55,891 nt of DNA from Eubacterium sp. GTDB taxonomy: Bacteria; Bacillota; Clostridia; Lachnospirales; Lachnospiraceae. Shown in pieces: positions 50,857 to 55,891 of this stretch. Within the stretch, counting starts at the first letter, position 1. Each line of letters opens with the position of its first letter. Below the pieces are notes generated by a model, which had not been told where the DNA came from, did not search any database, and saw nothing but the letters and a program-made list of their open reading frames with translations. The translations under genes were made by a program, and so were the position numbers. Location: assembly GCA_017634475.1 (NCBI GenBank), contig JAGBNH010000105.1:1-55891 (forward strand). Reading direction: 5' to 3'.

Positions 50857-51360
50857 TCAGTCATCTTGATCCTTGCCCTTAAGCCACCGGTTGATCCGGA
50901 CATAGATCCGGTAGATCAGCACGGTGATCAGCACATCGTAAAGGATCTGCGGAAGGATCTGATGCATAAAATAATGACCGAAGCCGGTCCGGTTCCGAAG
51001 CATGAAACCGATAATAAAGACCGGCATGTCGAAGATAAACTGATCGATGGTGATGATCAGTACAGGAAGACTGATGTCCTCCATCAGGTATTTCTTATGG
51101 AACATGCCGTTCTGATAGCCGATCAGCATATACAGAAAGGTATAGGGGCCGAGAAGTGAACCGTAAAACAGGTCATAAAGAAGACCGGAGAAAAAGCCGG
51201 TCAGCATTCCTTCTCTTCTGCCCCGCATGATGCCGAAGGACATGGTGAGTATCAGCAACAGGTTGGGTGCGCTTCCTGTCAGATCATGCATGCTGAACAC
51301 AGTGGTCTGCAGTACGAAGGACAGAAGGATCAATATGGTTAGGGTTATCACTCTGCGCAT
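50857..51360 (-). CDS. mreD: Rod-shape protein MreD
   Basis: It has 167 residues and five hydrophobic segments. MreD links MreC to the elongasome. Family features are ILLSFVLQTTVF, GSAPNLLLILTMSFGIMRGR (20 residues) and GFFSGLLYDLFYGSLLGPYT. Its ATG overlaps the mreC stop as TAATG, so translation is coupled. PBP2 follows after 26 bases. Confidence 0.93.
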   Translation of the reverse strand: MRRVITLTILILLSFVLQTTVFSMHDLTGSAPNLLLILTMSFGIMRGRREGMLTGFFSGLLYDLFYGSLLGPYTFLYMLIGYQNGMFHKKYLMEDISLPVLIITIDQFIFDMPVFIIGFMLRNRTGFGHYFMHQILPQILYDVLITVLIYRIYVRINRWLKGKDQDD

Positions 51361-52211
51361 TAATAGGTCACTTCCTGCTTTCGATCCGTGATCACCAGTA
51401 CGTCACGGACATTCCCGAAATTCACGGCGGTTTTCAGCTTGGCGGTCATGGTCAGATTGTTGGCGTCCCTGGTGACTTCCGTAACATATCCGATGGTCAG
51501 TCCGTAAAGGAACCGGTCGGATACATTGGAGGAAACCACGGTATCACCGATACTGATATTTGTATCCTTATCGATCCCCGTAGCCAGAAGATAGCCCTCT
51601 CCGTAATTGGAAAGGCTGCCCTCTACGGTACAGAGCGCGCGGTTCGGCCCGATCTCCGCGGTGATCTTGGAACGATCATCCACGATGGCCCGGACTCTTG
51701 CATAATCTCCGTAGGACTCTACGACAATACCAAGAAGACCGCCGTCATAGAGAACATTGCAGTCTTCATATACTCCGTCGTTGAGACCTTTATTGATATA
51801 AAATTCATTGAACCATCCGGAGCTGTCCACGGAGAAGATCCGTGCCGCGGTGGTGTTGTATTCCGGATACATCTGGTCGAGACCATAGAGCTGGCGCAGC
51901 TCCGCCAGCTCCGTAAGCTCGGCCTGATTTCTCGCGATCTCATCCTCCAGCTCCCGGTTCCGCTCCTTCAGTGTCTGGTTTTCTTCCCGGAGCTGCTTCA
52001 CGTCACCGAATATCTGAAAGCGCTCCTCGATCCATTCGCCGATCTGACTTGCGCCCTCCTGCATCGGAGTGATGATCTTGCCGAACATCCGCTTGGTCCT
52101 GTCCATAAAATCCTCGGAAAACAGTGATAATCCAAGGAGTATGATACAGATCAGGGACAGCGCCAGCAGAAGGTATTTCGGCGAAATGTCCTTCTTGTAA
52201 TTGAATTTCAT
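51360..52211 (-). CDS. mreC: Rod-shape protein MreC
   Basis: It has 283 residues: a short cytoplasmic start, a membrane helix (~13-31), a coiled coil (~62-112, REENQTLKERNRELEDEI) and the beta-rich outer domain with VDSSGWFNEFYINKG, GLLGIVVESYGDYARV and DRFLYGLTIGYV. MreC scaffolds PBP2. The ribosome site GAGGAAAT lies in the 3' end of radC. mreB is not between radC and mreC and must be elsewhere. Confidence 0.95.
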   Translation of the reverse strand: MKFNYKKDISPKYLLLALSLICIILLGLSLFSEDFMDRTKRMFGKIITPMQEGASQIGEWIEERFQIFGDVKQLREENQTLKERNRELEDEIARNQAELTELAELRQLYGLDQMYPEYNTTAARIFSVDSSGWFNEFYINKGLNDGVYEDCNVLYDGGLLGIVVESYGDYARVRAIVDDRSKITAEIGPNRALCTVEGSLSNYGEGYLLATGIDKDTNISIGDTVVSSNVSDRFLYGLTIGYVTEVTRDANNLTMTAKLKTAVNFGNVRDVLVITDRKQEVTY

Positions 52212-52940
52212 TTATATTTCCTCTGTTTCAGTATCCATTATCCCCAGCTCGGCGAAGCTTGTATGCTGATTTCCGCCGATGATGATATGATCCAGCAGGG
52301 TTATCCCCATCATCTCTCCCAGTTCCCGGAGATGGACGGTGATATACCGGTCCTCTCTGCTGGGAGTACAGTCTCCGGAAGGATGATTATGGAGCAGCAC
52401 AAAGCTCACCGCTCCACAGGACACCGCCTCCACAAAGATCTCCCTTGGAGAGATCAGCGCCCGGTTTACCGTGCCTTCAGAGATCTGCACCTCACGGATC
52501 AGCTTCCCGGCAGTGTCGAAGAATACCGCATACACCCTTTCCCTGGTGAGATAACGCATGTCCTCCCGGAAATAGGCAGCTATGGTCTCCGGGGAGTTTA
52601 AGCATATGCTCCCACGGGTCTTCTCCTTGGCCATGCGGCGGGACAGCTCGGCCACGGCCTTTACCTGAACCGCCTTCACGGAACCGATGCCCGGTAATTC
52701 CTTAAGCTCCTTAAGGGACAGGAAATTCAGTCCCGCAAGCCCCGGATGCTGCGGATCCAGATTGAGAAGGCGATGGGCCAGGTCGATGACGTTCTCCCTC
52801 CGGGTACCGCTCCTTAGGACCACAGCCAGCAGCTCTGCGTCGCTGAGACACTGTATGCCGTACTGCTCTGCCTTCTCACAGGGTTTACTCTGCTCTGCCA
52901 TATCGGCGATCCTGAGATGGTCTTTCTTTTCTTTTTTCAT
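52212..52940 (-). CDS. radC: RadC/UPF0758 JAB-domain protein
   Basis: It has 242 residues: an N-terminal helix-hairpin-helix part (SDAELLAVVLRSG; ELPGIGSVKAVQVKAVAELS, 20 residues) and a JAB metalloprotease-like domain with the HNHPSGD metal motif near 183-189. Despite the name, a role in repair is not established. It lies directly before mreC, as in many Firmicutes. GGAGGAAAC precedes ATG 52940. Confidence 0.93.
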   Translation of the reverse strand: MKKEKKDHLRIADMAEQSKPCEKAEQYGIQCLSDAELLAVVLRSGTRRENVIDLAHRLLNLDPQHPGLAGLNFLSLKELKELPGIGSVKAVQVKAVAELSRRMAKEKTRGSICLNSPETIAAYFREDMRYLTRERVYAVFFDTAGKLIREVQISEGTVNRALISPREIFVEAVSCGAVSFVLLHNHPSGDCTPSREDRYITVHLRELGEMMGITLLDHIIIGGNQHTSFAELGIMDTETEEI

Positions 52941-52992
52941 CTGTCTGTTTCCTCCGTTTCACTCTTCGGGAGCAGAAAGCAGACAGTATATT

Positions 52993-54279
52993 CTACCACT
53001 TAATCAACTTTTTTTCTACTATTTTCTGCAGGGACATGAGGATGCCGAATTTCGCATGGGGATAGGTAAGACCGCCCTGGAAATATACAGCATAGGGTTC
53101 CTTCATGGGTGCGTCCGCGGAAAGCTCGATGGATGCGCCGGATACAAAGGCGCCGGCCGCCATGATCACCTGCGCGTCGTAGCCGGGCATATCCCAGGGG
53201 ATGGGTTTCACAAAGCTGTCCACCGGGGCTGCTGCCTGGATCCCTTCGCAGAAGGCCTGGATCAGCTCCGGAGACCCGAACTCCACCGCCTCGATGATAT
53301 CGTTCCGTTCCTCGGCGGCATTGGGGATGGCCTTAAATCCCAGGCGCTCATATACATTTGCCGCAAAGATGGCGCCCTTAAGGGCTGCTGCGGTTACCGT
53401 GGGGGCAAGGAACAGTCCCTGGGCAAACTGACGCGTAACACCGAGAGACGCCCCCACCTCCTTCTCCAGTCCCGGGGTGGTGAGTCTGGCGGCTGCCTGA
53501 CGTACACACTCCTTCGTTCCGCAGATATAGCCGCCGATGGGGGCCAGTCCTCCGCCGGGATTTTTGATCAGAGATCCAACCACCATATCCGCTCCCAGAT
53601 CCGAAGGCTCAATGGTATCCACGAATTCGCCGTAGCAGTTATCCACCATGGTGATGAGATCGCTCCGGATCTCCTTTACGAAACGGATCACCTCTCCGAT
53701 CTCCCGGACGGAAAGGGAGGGCCTGGTATCATAGCCCTTGGAACGCTGGATGTGCACCAGTTTGGTTCTGGGATTGATGGCCTTCCGTATGCCTTCATAG
53801 TCCCAGGAACCGTCGGGAAGCAGATCCACCTGGGCATAGGTGATGCCGAATTCCTTCAGGCATCCGGGCTCCGGACGGACCCCGATCACACCCTGCAGGG
53901 TATCGTATACCTTTCCGGCAACTGAAAGGATCTCATCGCCGGGTCTTAAGTTTCCTGCAAGGGCGATGGAAAGCGCATGGGTACCGCAGGTGATCTGCTG
54001 GCGCACCAGTGCGTCCTCTGTCCGGAATACCCTGGCGTAGATCTCCTCCAGCGCTGTTCTTCCGCTGTCATTATAGCCATAACCGGTGGTGCCGTATAAA
54101 TGGGCCTCCTCCAGTCTGGCCTCCTGCATGGCCTTAAGAACCTTGATCTGGTTCTGTTCGGCGATCTGATCTATGGCATCAAAACGGTCCTTAAGACCGG
54201 CTTCAACCTCTTCACAAAAATCATAAACCTTCTCATCGATCCCCAGGGAAAGATAATAGGCTTTTCTGCTGCTTTGCAT
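52993..54279 (-). CDS. YnbB-type PLP enzyme (methionine gamma-lyase family)
   Basis: It has 428 residues, fold type I PLP enzyme of the COG4100 group, sometimes labelled aluminium-resistance protein. Visible are YGTTGYGYNDSGRTALEEIY (20 residues), the CGTHALSIAL cofactor site, VDNCYGEFVD with the PLP-binding Asp, and the Schiff-base lysine in GSLIKNPGGGLAP. The substrate is unproven. The conserved neighbour is miaA, five bases upstream. Confidence 0.92.
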   Translation of the reverse strand: MQSSRKAYYLSLGIDEKVYDFCEEVEAGLKDRFDAIDQIAEQNQIKVLKAMQEARLEEAHLYGTTGYGYNDSGRTALEEIYARVFRTEDALVRQQITCGTHALSIALAGNLRPGDEILSVAGKVYDTLQGVIGVRPEPGCLKEFGITYAQVDLLPDGSWDYEGIRKAINPRTKLVHIQRSKGYDTRPSLSVREIGEVIRFVKEIRSDLITMVDNCYGEFVDTIEPSDLGADMVVGSLIKNPGGGLAPIGGYICGTKECVRQAAARLTTPGLEKEVGASLGVTRQFAQGLFLAPTVTAAALKGAIFAANVYERLGFKAIPNAAEERNDIIEAVEFGSPELIQAFCEGIQAAAPVDSFVKPIPWDMPGYDAQVIMAAGAFVSGASIELSADAPMKEPYAVYFQGGLTYPHAKFGILMSLQKIVEKKLIKW

Positions 54280-54284
54280 GTTTG

Positions 54285-55283
54285 TTACCTCATTTTATTT
54301 ATTCTTTGGACGGAGGGTAGAAAATGCCGGATCTCCTCCAGGATCATGGCATCATCGGTAAGGATGCTCCTGTCCAGCCAGATCACCTCACGCTCACGCC
54401 TGAACCAGGTGAGCTGCCGCTTGGCGAAGTGCCGGGTGTTCAGCTTCAGAGTCCTTACTGCGGTGTCCAGATCACATTTCCCTTCCAGATAGTCCAGGAT
54501 CTCCTTATAACCGATGCCCTGCATGGAAATGTGGTTTCTGGTGAGCCCCTGCTCCATGAGCCCCTTCACCTCCTCCACAAGACCTTCCTCCAGCATCTGG
54601 TCCACTCGCTGCTCGATCCGTGCATAAAGCTTCCCACGGTCATCCGTCAGGACAAAATACCGGCTGTCATAGGGAGAAGTCTTCTCCCGCTGCTCCTGGT
54701 TATGCAGGGAAATGGGGGAGCCATGGAGCCGGTAGAATTCCACGGCCCGGATCACCCGTTTGATATTATTGGGATGGATCTTCTCCAGAGAAGCGGGATC
54801 CACCCGGCGAAGCTCCTCCACCAGGGCCTGTCTACCCTCTTCGGTCTCTGCCAGCTTCTCCAGCTCGTCCCGAAGGGCATTTTCCGCTTCTTCGGAAAAA
54901 TCGATATCATACAGCAGCGCCTGGATATAAAATCCGGTGCCCCCAACGATGATGGGCATATGTCCCCGGTCCAGGATCTCCTGTACCTCCTTTCTTGCCA
55001 GCCTCTGGAACTGCACCACATCAAAGGGTTCCTTCGGATCCAGGATGTCGATGAGGTGATGGGGGATACCCTCCATTTCCTCCGGGCGGATCTTCGCCGT
55101 ACCGATATCCATCCTGCGGTAAACCTGCATGGAATCCGCGGAAATGATTTCCCCCGATAGCTCCTTTGCCAGTTCTATGGAGAGCTTCGTCTTTCCCACG
55201 GCGGTGGGCCCCGTCAGGATAATGAGGGGCGGACGTTTCTCTCTTATGAAAGGGACATCGTTCAATTTGGTCAACAGTATCAC
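54285..55283 (-). CDS. miaA: tRNA dimethylallyltransferase
   Basis: MiaA adds the isopentenyl group to A37 of tRNAs reading U-starting codons. P-loop GPTAVGKT, DSMQVYRRMDIGTAK, GGTGFYIQALLYDI and the C-terminal NTRHFAKRQLTWFRRE mark it clearly. The start is uncertain: GTG 55283 sits behind AGGAAAGGAAGA, while TTG 55310 would overlap mutL by eight bases and add nine residues. It is ~332 residues, normal for the family. Confidence 0.95.
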   Translation of the reverse strand: MILLTKLNDVPFIREKRPPLIILTGPTAVGKTKLSIELAKELSGEIISADSMQVYRRMDIGTAKIRPEEMEGIPHHLIDILDPKEPFDVVQFQRLARKEVQEILDRGHMPIIVGGTGFYIQALLYDIDFSEEAENALRDELEKLAETEEGRQALVEELRRVDPASLEKIHPNNIKRVIRAVEFYRLHGSPISLHNQEQREKTSPYDSRYFVLTDDRGKLYARIEQRVDQMLEEGLVEEVKGLMEQGLTRNHISMQGIGYKEILDYLEGKCDLDTAVRTLKLNTRHFAKRQLTWFRREREVIWLDRSILTDDAMILEEIRHFLPSVQRINKMR

Positions 55284-55302
55284 TCTTCCTTTCCTGGCAG
55301 TG

Positions 55303-55891
55303 TCATTCAACGATCCGTTTGAATTTACGGTCCAGCTCTTCCTTCGTCATACGGATAATGGTAGGACGTCCGTGGGGACAGGTATAGGGATTGTCCAGAG
55401 AAAGCAGTTCCTTCATCAGGGCCTGGATCTCGGGAAAGGCGATACGCTGATTCCCCTTGATGGCTGCTTTACAGCCCATGGTGGCCAGCTTATGCACGAA
55501 GATATCTTCCGTTACGCCTTCGATCCCGGAAGAGATATAGCTTATCAGCTCAGCGAACACATCTTCACCGGAGAGCCCCAGAAGATTGGCCGGAAGGGCG
55601 GAAAGACGCACTTCATTTCCTCCGAAATCCTCCAGCTCAAAGCCTGTCTTCTCCAGAAGGGGAAGGGAGTTCAGAACTGCGGTTTTCTCTGCTGCTGTAA
55701 GGGTGAAAAGCTTCGGTGGGAAGATCCGCTGGCTGTGAATGGTCCGGGTTTTGAATTCCTTCAGGAAACGTTCGTAGTTTACCTTCTCGTGGGCCGCATG
55801 CTGATCCATGAGATACAGGCATTCCTTATATTCCATGATCCAGTAGGTCCGGAATAACTGTCCGATGACGGTGATCTCGGGCTCAGCTTCC
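55303..55891 (-). CDS. mutL: DNA mismatch repair protein MutL, C-terminal part (cut by window edge)
   Basis: The frame is open to the window edge; the visible ~195 residues are the C-terminal dimerisation/endonuclease domain. The endonuclease motif DQHAAHEKVNYE (DQHAx2Ex4E) is present, with ALPANLLG and the zinc-site CPHGRPT near the end. It should therefore nick DNA, as in species without MutH. The upstream text GQLFRTYWI is also MutL-like. It is the first gene of the visible mutL-miaA-ynbB run. Confidence 0.95.
   Translation of the reverse strand, partial: EAEPEITVIGQLFRTYWIMEYKECLYLMDQHAAHEKVNYERFLKEFKTRTIHSQRIFPPKLFTLTAAEKTAVLNSLPLLEKTGFELEDFGGNEVRLSALPANLLGLSGEDVFAELISYISSGIEGVTEDIFVHKLATMGCKAAIKGNQRIAFPEIQALMKELLSLDNPYTCPHGRPTIIRMTKEELDRKFKRIVE

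Overview
The window looks like a chromosomal piece of a mid-GC Firmicute, most likely a Lachnospiraceae-type Clostridium. I infer this from gene content and order (the L21-Prp-L27-Obg block, a HisZ plus short-HisG histidine operon, the sepF-divIVA-lspA-rluD run), strong GGAGG-type ribosome sites, TTGACA/TATAAT-type promoters and a Gram-positive LexA box. It is almost entirely housekeeping DNA. I see no rRNA, tRNA, CRISPR array, insertion sequence or prophage.

Layout. Every gene from the left edge to 33,838 is on the + strand and every gene from 33,947 to the right edge is on the - strand. Region 1 (1-4.1 kb): an acidic coiled-coil protein cut by the edge, an MltG-like membrane protein, mnmA, then a promoter and leader driving rplU-prp-rpmA. 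Region 2 (4.2-9.1 kb): obgE, a YhbY protein, nadD, yqeK, rsfS, then an HD-GYP membrane protein with a small orphan gene. Region 3: lexA with an SOS box, and a 330-base gap carrying the next promoter. Region 4 (10.3-15.4 kb): hisZ-hisG-hisD-hisB and a HisF-like/HisI/HisE fusion. Region 5 (15.4-20.6 kb): a 55-residue membrane peptide gene, alaS, a lipoprotein and a HerA-like ATPase. Region 6 (20.7-26.8 kb): rpsU, phoH, ybeY, a DUF3048 lipoprotein and two flavoproteins. Region 7 (26.9-33.8 kb): proB-fthC-proA, a patatin, a cytidylate-kinase-like protein, a DUF4153 membrane protein and a second lipoprotein.

The strand switch is marked by a long hairpin that can terminate both ways. On the - strand side come a Na/Pi cotransporter homologue, a XerS-like tyrosine recombinase with a 34-bp inverted repeat just upstream, a PAS-like x3/GGDEF protein and a membrane protein. 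After these is a long cell-envelope block that reads leftward from the right edge: mutL, miaA, a YnbB-type PLP enzyme, radC, mreC, mreD, PBP2, rodA, an MgsA-like protein, a D,D-carboxypeptidase, a HlyD-like protein, a YggS protein, sepF, divIVA, lspA and an RluD-type synthase. It links rod-shape wall synthesis (MreCD/PBP2/RodA) to division and polarity proteins (SepF/DivIVA).

The most interesting signal is the combination of a XerS-like recombinase, a loxP/difSL-sized inverted repeat beside it and a complete convergent strand switch 2-3 kb away. I propose a single-recombinase chromosome-dimer resolution module near the replication terminus. Other points worth checking are a MgsA homologue lacking a catalytic Asp, a degenerate HisF barrel fused to HisIE, a YbeY with a long acidic insertion and a palindromic repeat inside the his operon.
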